DNA of 64,000 bases from Candidatus Dormiibacterota bacterium (GCA_003139695.1 PLJM01000027.1:1-64000); one strand, 5' to 3'; counted from the stretch's first letter, positions 8,273 through 16,438 are shown. Translations and numbers: made by a program. The notes: generated from the letters alone by a model not told the origin.

Positions 8273-8999
8273 GCGTAGCGATCGCGCGTTTTTGCCCGAC
8301 GATCAGCTCTTTGATTCCCTTGTGAGCCAGCGCGAGCATCGCGTCGAGCTCCTCTTTCGAGTAGGCCGCACCCTCGGCTGTCGCCTGCAGCTCGACCAGC
8401 TTTCCGTCCTCGGTCATCACGCAGTTGAGGTCGGTCGACGCCGTGAAGTCTTCCGTGTAGTCGAGGTCAAGCATCGGCGTCGCCTCCACGATGCCGCAGC
8501 TGACCGCGGCCAGGTAGTGGCGGATTGGAATCTGGTCGATCATCCGCGCATCCTTCATCCGCTTCACCGCCATGTACAGAGCGGCAAAGGCACCAGTGAT
8601 CGAAGCGGTGCGTGTGCCTCCGTCCGCCTGCAGCACGTCGCAGTCGAGCGTGATCGTCCTCTCCCCGATCTTGCCCATGTCGACCGCGGCACGAAGGGAC
8701 CGCCCGATCAGGCGCTGGATCTCATGCGTGCGGCCACCGACTCGTCCTTGGGTCGCTTCACGCGTGCCTCGATCGTGGGTCGAGCGCGGCAGCATCGAGT
8801 ACTCGGCCGTGATCCAGCCCTGGCCGCTCCCGCGGCGGTGCGGCGGGACACGGTCCTCAACGCTCGCGGTGATCCAGACGCGCGTGCGGCCCATCTCGAT
8901 GAGGCAAGAGCCTTCCGCGTGAACGTTGACCCCGAGCTCGATCTTGAGTGGGCGCAACTGATCCGGTTGACGTCCATCGGGCCGCGAATGGCCCGTCAT
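8265..8999 (-). CDS. rph: Ribonuclease PH
   Basis: A 244-residue phosphorolytic 3' exoribonuclease that trims tRNA 3' ends. The N-terminal block [18 protein letters not shown], the phosphate/RNA-binding segment [14 protein letters not shown], the conserved [23 protein letters not shown] and the C-terminal [11 protein letters not shown] are all present. The start ATG overlaps the tatC stop by four bases. Two of the five tRNA genes here lack a fully encoded CCA, so 3' maturation is relevant in this genome. Confidence 0.97.
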   Translation of the reverse strand: MTGHSRPDGRQPDQLRPLKIELGVNVHAEGSCLIEMGRTRVWITASVEDRVPPHRRGSGQGWITAEYSMLPRSTHDRGTREATQGRVGGRTHEIQRLIGRSLRAAVDMGKIGERTITLDCDVLQADGGTRTASITGAFAALYMAVKRMKDARMIDQIPIRHYLAAVSCGIVEATPMLDLDYTEDFTASTDLNCVMTEDGKLVELQATAEGAAYSKEELDAMLALAHKGIKELIVGQKRAIATLG

Positions 9000-9745
9000 C
9001 GCTTTAACAGCTTGAGTAGCAATGCAGTTCCTTCAAAGAAGATCCAGAGCGGGACGAACATGATCAGCGGCGTGAAGGGATCGACGCCTGGGGTGAGGAA
9101 GTTGGCCAGGAGGCCGAGCCCGAGGAACCACCAGAGCCTGTTCTTGTACAGCCACTTCGAGTTGATGATGCGGGCCATCCCCAGCATGAACAGCACGACT
9201 GGCAGCTCGAAGATGATGCCGAAGCCAATGACCATAATGAGCATGAAACCGACGAGCTGGCTGATGTCCGCGAAGTAAGTTGTGTTGGCCGGCGCGAGCG
9301 AGTTGAGGACGCGGATATATAGAGGCAGCGCGAAGATCGCTACCGCGACGCCGATCAAGAAGAACACGATGCTGGCGACGATCAGCGGGAGAATGAAGCG
9401 CCGTTCGTGTGCGTGCAGCCCGGGGCTGACAAACCACCAGATCTGCTGGATCACCACCGGTGCGGCAATCACCAGCCCGATGTACAGCGCGACCTGCAGC
9501 TCAAGGATCACACCGCCGGTGGGCCCGAAGTAATACGCGTGGCCGATGCCGGCCCTCTCCACCAGCAGGCCGATCACCTGCCTGGTGATAAAGAACGCAC
9601 CCACCGTCGTGATCGCCCAGGCAACCAGCGAGACGATGAGAGCGCGCCTGAGTGCCTCGAGATGCTCGATCACCGACATGCGGTCTTCTTCGACGGGCTT
9701 CGCGGGTCGCCGCGCGCGCGAAACGACCCTGTCTAGAAGGGCCAC
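8996..9745 (-). CDS. tatC: Sec-independent protein translocase TatC
   Basis: A 249-residue integral membrane protein with six hydrophobic segments. The TatC signature [17 protein letters not shown] opens the protein, with the Glu that contacts the twin-arginine signal, and [10 protein letters not shown] lies in the second periplasmic/cytoplasmic loop region. TatC is the receptor for folded, twin-arginine-tagged proteins. It lies 7 bases after tatA and overlaps rph. Confidence 0.96.
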   Translation of the reverse strand: MALLDRVVSRARRPAKPVEEDRMSVIEHLEALRRALIVSLVAWAITTVGAFFITRQVIGLLVERAGIGHAYYFGPTGGVILELQVALYIGLVIAAPVVIQQIWWFVSPGLHAHERRFILPLIVASIVFFLIGVAVAIFALPLYIRVLNSLAPANTTYFADISQLVGFMLIMVIGFGIIFELPVVLFMLGMARIINSKWLYKNRLWWFLGLGLLANFLTPGVDPFTPLIMFVPLWIFFEGTALLLKLLKR

Positions 9746-9752
9746 GAGAGGC

Positions 9753-10022
9753 TCAGATCTTGGGGGAGGTGGCCTCGGACTGCGAGCCCGCTGACCCGGA
9801 GCTCTCCGAAGAGGCAGGCTGTGCGGGCGCCGGCGGCGTGGCGGGTGGCGGCGCGGTCGACTGAACGGCCGCTGTCATCTCGTTGGTGATGTCCGTGGTG
9901 GCCTTACGGAACTCGCGCATCGCCTTGCCTACGGCGCCTCCCAGCTCGGGCAGCCGGCCCGGTCCGAAGATGATCAGCACGATGACGAGCAGGCCGACGA
10001 TGTAAAACCAGTGGAATGGCAT
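9753..10022 (-). CDS. tatA: Sec-independent translocase subunit TatA/TatB type
   Basis: This 89-residue protein has one N-terminal membrane helix (FYIVGLLVIVLIIFGPGRLPELGG) with the FGPG hinge, an amphipathic helix (GKAMREFRKATTDI) and a Pro/Ala/Ser-rich low-complexity tail. It forms the Tat pore together with TatC, whose gene follows at once. Only one TatA/B-type gene is present here, so it may serve both functions, as in minimal Tat systems, or a second gene may lie elsewhere. Confidence 0.92.
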   Translation of the reverse strand: MPFHWFYIVGLLVIVLIIFGPGRLPELGGAVGKAMREFRKATTDITNEMTAAVQSTAPPPATPPAPAQPASSESSGSAGSQSEATSPKI

Positions 10023-10089
10023 CTCGAGTGGATTATAGACCGCTGCCGTCGGCTTCCGGCTTGAGGCCGATTTCAGCCGATTTTGCCTC

Positions 10090-10791
10090 TCAGCCCACCT
10101 GGATTGTGATCGAGGTGATCCGGTCGGTCGGCGCCGTCAGGAGCTGGGCCGCGCCAAGCCCCTGGATGACGGTCCCGAACCGGTTGTAGACGGTGGTCGG
10201 GCCCGTTCCCGGCCACGCGGCGCGCTGGATGAAGAACTGGCTGCCGTTGACCGGGCTGCCGAGCGGGCGCGCCATGCCGACAGCGCCAATCCCCCAGGCA
10301 GGGCTCGTATTCGGTTCGCTAGGCAGGTTGTAGCCAGGACCGCCCCGGCCATCGCCGGTCGGGTCCCCGCTCTGGACCACCCAGTCCTGCGTCGTCCACA
10401 ACATGCCGTTGTAGTAGCCGTCGAGCGCGAGCACTATGAAGTTATTGACCGTCACCGGGGCCACTTGGGGGTACAGCTGGATCGTTATCGGCCCTTTCGT
10501 CGTATTGACAGTCGCCTGGTAGGTGCGGGTGGGCACGATGCATATCGGCTGCGGTCCGATAAAGGTGTGAGTGCCGGTTTGGGTCGAGGTGATGCATGCG
10601 GCAAGGGCACTCGGCCGCGACGACTGCAGCGCGTCGGAGATCGCCAGCCCTGAGGCAAGGATCGCCGCGATGACGACGCCGGAGATGAGCAGCGGCCTCC
10701 AGGGCCGACCCTGCCATCGAGGCGGCAGATCGGCGGCATCGTCTACTGGCGAAACGATTGGCCGGCGGGCGGGAACCTTGGCCTTGCTCAT
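10090..10791 (-). CDS. Membrane-anchored cyclophilin-type peptidyl-prolyl isomerase
   Basis: The tracked start lies inside hemD. The ATG at 10791 overlaps the upstream TGA in an ATGA arrangement and gives 233 residues. A short basic cytoplasmic tail, one membrane segment (about 34-56) and an outward-facing cyclophilin domain follow (VNTTKGPITIQLYPQVAPVTVNNFI, then GDPTGDGRGGPGYNLPSE and GSQFFIQ). The core active-site pattern is divergent but recognisable (SQFFI retained). It would catalyse prolyl isomerisation of exported proteins, fitting its place next to tatA. Confidence 0.85.
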   Translation of the reverse strand: MSKAKVPARRPIVSPVDDAADLPPRWQGRPWRPLLISGVVIAAILASGLAISDALQSSRPSALAACITSTQTGTHTFIGPQPICIVPTRTYQATVNTTKGPITIQLYPQVAPVTVNNFIVLALDGYYNGMLWTTQDWVVQSGDPTGDGRGGPGYNLPSEPNTSPAWGIGAVGMARPLGSPVNGSQFFIQRAAWPGTGPTTVYNRFGTVIQGLGAAQLLTAPTDRITSITIQVG

Positions 10792-12218
10792 TTCTTGACC
10801 GCTGCCTCTGCGATGGCCTGGACCAACCCGTGCGTCGTGTACTCGCGAGCAGTGATCGCAACCGGCAAGCCGAGCTTGCGCGCCGTGTCCGCTGTGACCG
10901 GGCCCATGCACGCGATCTCAGCGTCACCGAGCACGGCGGGAAGGCGATCGTCAGGGAATGCGCGCACGAAGTTGACGACTGTAGAGGAGCTCGTGAACGT
11001 GATCACGTCAACGCCCTCGGCATTGAACAGGCGCCACAAAGCCTCGCTCGCCCCGGCGGGCCGCATCGCACGGTAGACGGGAAGAATCTCAACCTCCGCA
11101 CCTTTCTTGGCGAGAAGCGATGGTAGTGCGTCGCGGGCCACCTCTGCACGCGGCACCAAAACCCGCATGCCCTCCATCTCCCAACCCTCGAGCGCCTTTG
11201 CCAATCCTTCCGCCGTGTACTCCGATGTCACGAGCTCCGGCCGAAGGCCTCGAGCTTCAAGCGATTCGGCCGTCTCCTGGCCGATCGCGCACAGCTTTGA
11301 GGCGTGCAGGGCTCTCGCATCGCCGCCCGTCTCGAGCAGCATCCGGAAGAAGATGTCTACTGCGTTCGCGGAGGCGAAGATCACGAGGGCCGTCCCGTTG
11401 AGGCGCTTGATGGCGCTGCGAACGCGCTCGTCGGTGGGCATCGGGCTGATCTCAATGGTTGGAATCTCGATCACCGCGGCGCCGAGATCAACCAGCTCCC
11501 GGCGAAATGGATCGACCTGGTGGCGCGCTCGCGTGATCAGGATGCGGCGCCCATGGAGCGGTCGCTTCGACAGCGTGTCGAGTCGATCCGAGATCTCAAC
11601 GCCTGGGCCGAGGACCAGCAACGCATCGCCTCTCAGGCCATACGTCGCCGCTTTGCGCGCAAGCTCGCCAAGGGGAGCGCTTACACGATGCTGTCCCGGC
11701 TGGCCGGGGTTGAGGATCAAAGCGGCCGGCGTCTCAGGGGTCCGGCCGTCCGCCATAAGCGCGGTGATGCCCGATTCCCACCAACCAGATGCGAGACGGA
11801 GCACGACCGTCTCCGCGCCTTTGACCAGGCCAAAGCCGATCGAGGCGGACTGGCCCTCGATCGTCAGCGGGATTCCGCTCATCACCGGGGCCGCAAGCTC
11901 GACGATCAGGCCGGGGACTGCTTCGAAGTCGATCTCCGCGCGCTCGAGCTTCTCCGCGATGTCGCTGCCGTTGGAAAACGCGTACGGGTTGCCAGGAAAG
12001 AGCACTGCCACCTTGCGACCCGTCCGCGCGAGACGAACTATCTCCTCCGCCGATTCAAGCGGTCCGATATCCGCCTGCGCCGAAGCCAGGTGGAGAAGTC
12101 CGGTGCCGCAACCATCACAGCAACGGATGATTTCGGCTTCCTTGATCGCCTCAACTGCCTGGACTGTGGCCAGGCCAGGATGTCCGGGGCCGATTCCGAC
12201 CAACCTGACTCTGCTCAT
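10788..12218 (-). CDS. Tetrapyrrole methylase-uroporphyrinogen III synthase fusion (CobA-HemD)
   Basis: A 476-residue fusion. Residues 1-235 form a tetrapyrrole (SAM) methylase: VGIGPGHPG at the N-terminus, LFPGNPYAFSNGSDIAEKL where canonical SUMT has a GGDPF-type block, and FEAVPGL...SGIPLTIEG. Residues 240-476 are HemD: RRILITRARHQVDPF, then ITFTSSSTVVNF and IACMGPVTADTARKLG. HemD closes the tetrapyrrole ring to uroporphyrinogen III and CobA-type enzymes methylate it toward sirohaem/B12. The methylase half has unusual sequence (RCCDGCGTG) and might act on another precorrin. The gene sits between polyprenyl synthase and cyclophilin genes with no other haem genes. Confidence 0.85.
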   Translation of the reverse strand: MSRVRLVGIGPGHPGLATVQAVEAIKEAEIIRCCDGCGTGLLHLASAQADIGPLESAEEIVRLARTGRKVAVLFPGNPYAFSNGSDIAEKLERAEIDFEAVPGLIVELAAPVMSGIPLTIEGQSASIGFGLVKGAETVVLRLASGWWESGITALMADGRTPETPAALILNPGQPGQHRVSAPLGELARKAATYGLRGDALLVLGPGVEISDRLDTLSKRPLHGRRILITRARHQVDPFRRELVDLGAAVIEIPTIEISPMPTDERVRSAIKRLNGTALVIFASANAVDIFFRMLLETGGDARALHASKLCAIGQETAESLEARGLRPELVTSEYTAEGLAKALEGWEMEGMRVLVPRAEVARDALPSLLAKKGAEVEILPVYRAMRPAGASEALWRLFNAEGVDVITFTSSSTVVNFVRAFPDDRLPAVLGDAEIACMGPVTADTARKLGLPVAITAREYTTHGLVQAIAEAAVKK

Positions 12219-12250
12219 GAGTCCACCACCGCTCGGAGCACCCAGACAGG

Positions 12251-13246
12251 TTAGAGCTTTCGGGATACCACGTAGGTGGCGAGCGTTGCGAGCGATGCCT
12301 GCGCTTCCCCATCACCCAAAGTCTCGAGCTCGCGTCGTGCCTCAGAAGCGAGTTGGCGTGCCCGCTCGATCGCTCGCGTGGGTCCGTCGCTGGCGCGCAC
12401 GAGCTCGACAACACGGTGGGCCTCTGCCTCGGTGAGCTCGCGATGCGTCTGGAGAAGCTGCCGCAGCTTGCCGCCTACGCCATCGTCTTCGAGAGCCATC
12501 ATTAAAGGAAGAGTCGCGAAGCCCTCCGCAATGTCGTGACCAATCGGCTTGCCGATCTCGTCCTCGCTGCTTTCGTAATCGAGAACATCGTCAGCGATTT
12601 GAAATGCGAGACCCAGAAGACGCCCGTAAGCGCGGATCGCCGAACGCTTGGGCCGATCGAGGCCGCCGAGGAGGGCCCCGATGTCGCAGCATGCGGCGAG
12701 CAGAGTCGCGGTCTTGGCTTCGATGCGACGCATGTATTCGTCGACGTCGGTGTCATAGCGATGACGGATCGCCTGCTGCCTCACCTCGCCGGCGCAAATG
12801 TCCATCACCGCACGCGCGAGAATGGCGACCACCTCCGGAGAATCCGTGAATGCCGCCTGCTCGTAGGCCTTGGCGAAGTAGAAGTCGCCGACCACGATTG
12901 CCGCCTCGTCGCCGAGCTTCGCCGCCACCGTGGGGCGACCGCGCCGCACCTGGGCTCGATCGATCACGTCATCGTGGACGAGCGTCGCAGCGTGAATGAG
13001 CTCGACGGCCATGGCCGCAGGGGTCAACGTCTCGAGGTCGTAGGAGCCGCACCTCGCGGCGAGCAGGACGAGCGCAGGGCGGATGCGCTTGCCTCCTGCG
13101 GCAAAGAGGTCCGTCATCGGCGCAGCGACCACGTCCGGGTCGCTCTCGATGAGGCGGCGCAGGCCCGCTTCGATCTTTTCGAGGTCGGCCGCGACCGGGC
13201 CGAAGATCGCGTGAGGTCCCGCCTCTAAGCCTTCAACTCCTGCCAT
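12251..13246 (-). CDS. Polyprenyl diphosphate synthase
   Basis: A 331-residue trans-isoprenyl diphosphate synthase. The first Asp-rich motif is LVHDDVIDRAQVRRGRPT (about 100) and the second is FQIADDVLDYESSEDEIGKP (about 215); GGKRIRP near 51 is the IPP-binding site. Two small residues (A and T of AATLVHDD) precede the first Asp motif, as in medium- and long-chain enzymes, so it probably makes the menaquinone side chain (C35-C50). It is 32 bases upstream of cobA-hemD and 18 bases downstream of the response regulator. Confidence 0.93.
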   Translation of the reverse strand: MAGVEGLEAGPHAIFGPVAADLEKIEAGLRRLIESDPDVVAAPMTDLFAAGGKRIRPALVLLAARCGSYDLETLTPAAMAVELIHAATLVHDDVIDRAQVRRGRPTVAAKLGDEAAIVVGDFYFAKAYEQAAFTDSPEVVAILARAVMDICAGEVRQQAIRHRYDTDVDEYMRRIEAKTATLLAACCDIGALLGGLDRPKRSAIRAYGRLLGLAFQIADDVLDYESSEDEIGKPIGHDIAEGFATLPLMMALEDDGVGGKLRQLLQTHRELTEAEAHRVVELVRASDGPTRAIERARQLASEARRELETLGDGEAQASLATLATYVVSRKL

Positions 13247-13264
13247 CCAGGCACCTCCGGCGCG

Positions 13265-13987
13265 CTAAGCGCTCTTCACCGAAAGCCGGTAACCCAGGCC
13301 GGGCACCGCCTCGATGCTCACGCCTGGGCTGGCAAGGCCCGACAGCTTGCGCCGCAGACGCTGCACGTGAGGGTCGACCGAGTGGTCGTCGAGATCGTGC
13401 GGGTAGCCCCACACCTTGTCGCGCAGCTGCGCCCGCGTGAGGACGCGCTCCGGGTTGGCGGCCAGCACCGCGAGAAGGTTGAACTCGGTCATCGTCAGCG
13501 TGATCTCCTCGTTGCCCACCCTCACCCGACGCGCGGCGTTGTCGATCTGAAGGGCGCCGACCGTGAGGATCCCCTCTCGCCCGGGACCCGCCTGGGTGAG
13601 GGCCGACCGCCTGAGGTGAGCGTTGATTCGCGCGGCCAGGATGCGTGAGTCGAACGGCTTGGTGATGTAATCGTCGGCTCCGACTTCGAGGCCGACCACC
13701 TCATCGGTCTTGGTCGAGCGCCCGGTGAGCATGACCATCGGGCTCATCACGCCTTGCCGCCGCAGCTCGAGGATGACCTCGGTGCCGCTGATGTCAGGCA
13801 GCACCCAGTCGACGAGGACGAGGTCCGGACGGCCTCCCGTGCCAAGCTCGATCGCCTTGGCGCCATTCGCAGCTTCGAGGACTTCGTGACCCTGCAGCCT
13901 GCACACCTCGGCGATCAGTGCCCTAACGTCGTGGTCGTCCTCGATGACGAGGATGCGCTGCTTGCGCCGGCCGGGGAGTGAGGTCAG
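13265..13987 (-). CDS. OmpR/PhoB-type response regulator, probable CTG start
   Basis: The receiver domain (about residues 10-125) has DD at 17-18, phospho-acceptor Asp60 in LVLVDWVLP, Thr in VMLTG and Lys in YITKPFD. The C-terminal winged helix ends with DDHSVDPHVQRLRRKLS and GLGYRLSV. The tracked 308-residue ORF runs on through the upstream gene in another frame, and no ATG, GTG or TTG lies near the domain edge. A CTG at 13987 overlaps the upstream stop as CTGA and gives 240 residues, exactly the family norm. I infer a CUG start by translational coupling. No histidine kinase is adjacent. Confidence 0.9.
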   Translation of the reverse strand: MTSLPGRRKQRILVIEDDHDVRALIAEVCRLQGHEVLEAANGAKAIELGTGGRPDLVLVDWVLPDISGTEVILELRRQGVMSPMVMLTGRSTKTDEVVGLEVGADDYITKPFDSRILAARINAHLRRSALTQAGPGREGILTVGALQIDNAARRVRVGNEEITLTMTEFNLLAVLAANPERVLTRAQLRDKVWGYPHDLDDHSVDPHVQRLRRKLSGLASPGVSIEAVPGLGYRLSVKSA

Positions 13988-14298
13988 TTGTGATCCGGAG
14001 GTGCGAATCCAACCCTGCGCGACTCGTGCGACGAGCGCTTCGAGCGCCTCATCAGGAGGACCCGTTTCTCCCCTCCATCGATCACGTCGGCCAACTCCCA
14101 GCCGTCGGCTGCCGAGGCCTGAAGGAACTTGACCAGGGTCGTTCCATCGGCCACCTGGGCCAGCGTCAGGACCTCGGTCGAATACTCCCATTCGCGGGCA
14201 GGGAGGCCCACCGACGGGATGTGGGTGGTCGGCGCCGCGCCGTCCTCCGGCTGCTCGGGCTCGTCGGGATCGTCGTCCGGGTCTTCTTCGTCGTGCAT
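13984..14298 (-). CDS. Small acidic protein, DUF4177-like
   Basis: The ATG at 14298 gives 104 residues. A strongly acidic N-terminus (HDEEDPDDDPDEPEQPED) leads a compact domain, WEYSTEVLTLAQ...LQASAADGWELADVIDGGEKRVLLMRR. The pattern of a beta strand, then GWEL, then a strand ending in a basic run resembles small DUF4177-type proteins. Function unknown. It is the first gene of the minus-strand run, right after the tRNA at 14332, and its stop overlaps the response regulator's start by four bases. Confidence 0.65.
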   Translation of the reverse strand: MHDEEDPDDDPDEPEQPEDGAAPTTHIPSVGLPAREWEYSTEVLTLAQVADGTTLVKFLQASAADGWELADVIDGGEKRVLLMRRSKRSSHESRRVGFAPPDHN

Positions 14299-14331
14299 GG
14301 GCACTGTCAAACGATTGTAGGTGCCTCGGAG

Positions 14332-14404
14332 TACCCCCGGCGGGGGTCGAACCCGCGCTGGACCGGGTTTAAGCCGGCTGCCTCTGCCATTGGGCTACGG
14401 GGGC
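14332..14404 (-). tRNA. Unusual class I tRNA with UAA anticodon
   Basis: On the minus strand a complete 73-base cloverleaf folds: acceptor GCCCCCG/CGGGGGT (G1-U72 wobble), short D stem GCC/GGC, anticodon arm GCCGG-CTTAAAC-CCGGT, 5-base variable loop CCAGC, and T arm GCGGG-TTCGACC-CCCGC. The anticodon TAA reads the Leu codon UUA, but tRNA-Leu should have a long variable arm and this one does not. CCA is not encoded (CTCC follows the discriminator A). Amino-acid identity is therefore uncertain. Confidence 0.85.
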
Positions 14405-14463
14405 AGGGTCAATTGTGAGCGAGCAACCGGCGACCAGGCTGCCAGTCCCTTATCGCCCGCGGA

Positions 14464-15324
14464 TCACTTCGGATAGTCGAAGAAACCCTTGCCCGTCTTG
14501 CGGCCCAGGTGGCCTTCTTCCACCAGCTTCCTCAAGAGCTCGGGCGCGTCTGCGCCCTCGCCCTGGCGGTGGCGATCCTTCATCGCGCCATAGAAGATGT
14601 CGAGGCCGCTGAAGTCGAGAAGGTGGAATGGACCCATCGGCCAGTTCAGTCCCTTTTGCACCGCGGTATCGATGTCCTCCGCGCTCGCGTAGCCGCCCTC
14701 GAGCAAACGCAGGGCTTCTTCTGAGGCCGCGAAGAGGATGCGGTTGACGATGAAACCCCAGATCTCCTTTTGCAGGAGCACTGGAGTGCGATCGATGCTG
14801 CGTACGAACTCCATCGCCGCTTCGACCGTGGCCTCGGCCGTTTTGGGCCCGCGCACGACCTCGCAGAGCTGCATGACGGTGACCGGGTGGAAGAAGTGCA
14901 TGTTGCAGCAGAGCTCCGGGCGGCCCGTGAAATCGGCGAGCCGGCTGATCGCGATGGTGCTGGAGTTGCTGGCCAGGATCGCATCCTTGCCGGCGTGCCG
15001 GCCGAGCGTCTTGAACACGGCCTGCTTGACGTCAAAGTCTTCGACCACGGCTTCGATGACCAGATCGGCGTGGGCCGCGGCGCCGGCAAGGTCGTTGCTG
15101 TCCTTGATGCTGCCGAGGGCCTTCGATGCCGCCTCCTTGGTCAACCGTCCCTTCTCCACCGACCGGTCGAGGAGCCGGGTGTTCTGGGCCCGGGCTCGTT
15201 CGAGCTGGCCTTCGACGGAGTCGGCGAGCGTGACTTCGTATCGACCGCTCAACGCGGTCTGCAAAGCGATCTGGGAGCCCATGGTTCCTGCGCCGACGAC
15301 CAACACACGCTTCAATTCATGCAT
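14464..15324 (-). CDS. 3-hydroxyacyl-CoA dehydrogenase
   Basis: The tracked ORF extends into the divergent neighbour. The ATG at 15324 gives 286 residues, the usual length of single-domain 3-hydroxybutyryl/3-hydroxyacyl-CoA dehydrogenases. The N-terminal Rossmann motif is VLVVGAGTMGSQIA, the catalytic His lies in CCNMHFFHPVTVMQL (about 142), and the C-terminal domain carries NRILFAASEEALRLLEGG and GPFHLLDFSGLD. It oxidises 3-hydroxyacyl-CoA with NAD in fatty-acid or butyrate-type metabolism. Its start codon overlaps a possible divergent start of the minizincin gene. Confidence 0.93.
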   Translation of the reverse strand: MHELKRVLVVGAGTMGSQIALQTALSGRYEVTLADSVEGQLERARAQNTRLLDRSVEKGRLTKEAASKALGSIKDSNDLAGAAAHADLVIEAVVEDFDVKQAVFKTLGRHAGKDAILASNSSTIAISRLADFTGRPELCCNMHFFHPVTVMQLCEVVRGPKTAEATVEAAMEFVRSIDRTPVLLQKEIWGFIVNRILFAASEEALRLLEGGYASAEDIDTAVQKGLNWPMGPFHLLDFSGLDIFYGAMKDRHRQGEGADAPELLRKLVEEGHLGRKTGKGFFDYPK

Positions 15325-15334
15325 GCGGGTGAGC

Positions 15335-15634
15335 ATGCAGGAATTCGAGGCCGCGGCGCAGGCCGCCGTCGATTCGATCCCGGATGAATTCGTGCAGTAC
15401 CTCGTAAACACGGTATTCGTGATCGAGGAGTCGTCGCCCGAAGGGCTGATGGGGCTTTACGAGGGAGCCACGGCGCTGGCCGGCCTGGGCATGCCCGAGC
15501 GGATCACCCTTTACAAGCGCTCTCACGAGCGAGCCGCGGACTCGATCGACGAGCTGGTCGAGGAGGTCCGCCGGACGATCATGCACGAGGTCGGCCACCA
15601 CTTCGGGATGGAGGAAGAGGACCTTCCCTATTAA
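15335..15634 (+). CDS. Minizincin metallopeptidase-family protein (DUF1025 type)
   Basis: A 99-residue protein ending in RRTIMHEVGHHFGMEEEDL, the HExxH zinc-binding motif of small metallopeptidase-family (PF06262-like) proteins, preceded by the family's FVIEESSPEGLMGLYEG and PERITLYKRS. I chose the ATG at 15335 because GGTGA lies five bases upstream. An ATG at 15323 would add MRVS and overlap the divergent gene's start codon. Substrate and physiological role are unknown for the family. Confidence 0.82.
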   Translation: MQEFEAAAQAAVDSIPDEFVQYLVNTVFVIEESSPEGLMGLYEGATALAGLGMPERITLYKRSHERAADSIDELVEEVRRTIMHEVGHHFGMEEEDLPY

Positions 15635-15640
15635 GAGGCT

Positions 15641-16114
15641 TTAGCGGAGGGTCCAGAAGGAGCGGTCCCACAGGATCAGGGGGTCGCCCGCACCGGCCAC
15701 CGCCGCCTCCACCCTGCCCACGCAGATGTCGTGGTCGCCGGCTGGGTGAGTTGCGACCAGGCTGCATTCCAGCCACGCCACGCACCCTTCGATCAGGGGT
15801 ATGCCGTTGGTGCCGAGGCGGTGCGGAATCTCGCGCCAGGATTCGTCGATGGCGGGGGCGCGACCTGCGAAGCGATCGGCGATAAACTCTTGAGTGCGGG
15901 TCAGGACGCTGACGTTGAAGGCCTTCCCCTCGACCACCGCTGCGCGTGTCGTGGCTTCGCGCTCGAGGCCGACCAGCACCATGGGAGGGTCGGCTGAGAT
16001 CGAGACGAGGCTGCTGGCGGTGAGCCCACGGTAGCCGGACCCATAGCGCGCGCTGACCACGACCACGCCGGAAGGGAGGCGCGCCATGACGTCCCGAAAC
16101 TCCTGCGATGCCAA
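15641..16114 (-). CDS. Flavin reductase-like FMN-binding protein
   Basis: A 157-residue flavin reductase-domain protein, with EFRDVMARLPSGVVVVSA at the N-terminus, GLTASSLVSISADPPMVLVGL for FMN phosphate binding, FNVSVL and the terminal VGRVEAAV...LILWDRSFW. Such proteins supply reduced FMN to monooxygenases or act as stand-alone reductases. The start is a TTG, because the next ATG (codon 10) would cut the conserved N-terminal block. It is convergent with the minizincin gene, 6 bases apart. Confidence 0.88.
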   Translation of the reverse strand: MASQEFRDVMARLPSGVVVVSARYGSGYRGLTASSLVSISADPPMVLVGLEREATTRAAVVEGKAFNVSVLTRTQEFIADRFAGRAPAIDESWREIPHRLGTNGIPLIEGCVAWLECSLVATHPAGDHDICVGRVEAAVAGAGDPLILWDRSFWTLR

Positions 16115-16203
16115 ACCGCCAGTAGCCTAACCCTCGCGAAGCGGGACGGGTCCCGCGCCCCGGGATAGAGCGACTGCGCAGGTAAAATCGACCACGGATC
16201 CGA

Positions 16204-16277
16204 GGCGACGTAGCCAAGTGGCAAGGCAGAGGTCTGCAAAACCTCCATCCCCAGTTCGATTCTGGGCGTCGCCTCCA
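16204..16277 (+). tRNA. tRNA-Cys (GCA)
   Basis: The cloverleaf reads acceptor GGCGACG/CGTCGCC, anticodon arm GAGGT-CTGCAAA-ACCTC (anticodon GCA), T arm CCCAG-TTCGATT-CTGGG, discriminator U and an encoded CCA. It is the only tRNA on the plus strand here. Confidence 0.95.
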
Positions 16278-16374
16278 ATCTTTCTTAAAGCTTCGTGAGG
16301 TGCGAAATACATCGCGCCTCCGATGCGTTTGAGAGAGTGGACCTGATCCCTCATGGCCAGAGGGAGGGTCTACG

Positions 16375-16438
16375 TAAAGGGGCCAGGCGCCAAAGGTGCT
16401 GTCGAAAAGACCGCCTCAGGCGCCTGACCCCTTTGTAG
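16375..16438. repeat. Imperfect inverted repeat, possible MITE or structured RNA
   Basis: Left arm AAAGGGGCCAGGCGCC and right arm GGCGCCTGACCCCTTT are inverted copies with one mismatch around a spacer of about 27 bases; CTAC/GTAG flanks extend the pairing weakly. It lies between tRNA-Cys and a small peptide gene. No second copy is obvious in the window, so its class is undecided. Confidence 0.55.

Noticed and set aside
11304-12254. 316-residue plus-strand ORF over cobA-hemD
   Set aside because: Antisense shadow of a well-supported fusion gene.
12536-13228. 230-residue plus ORF over the polyprenyl synthase
   Set aside because: Antisense shadow; the minus-strand gene has both Asp-rich motifs.
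13988-14191. N-terminal 68-residue extension of the response regulator ORF
   Set aside because: It runs through the coding part of the upstream small acidic gene in another frame and has no domain similarity; the CTG start fits better.
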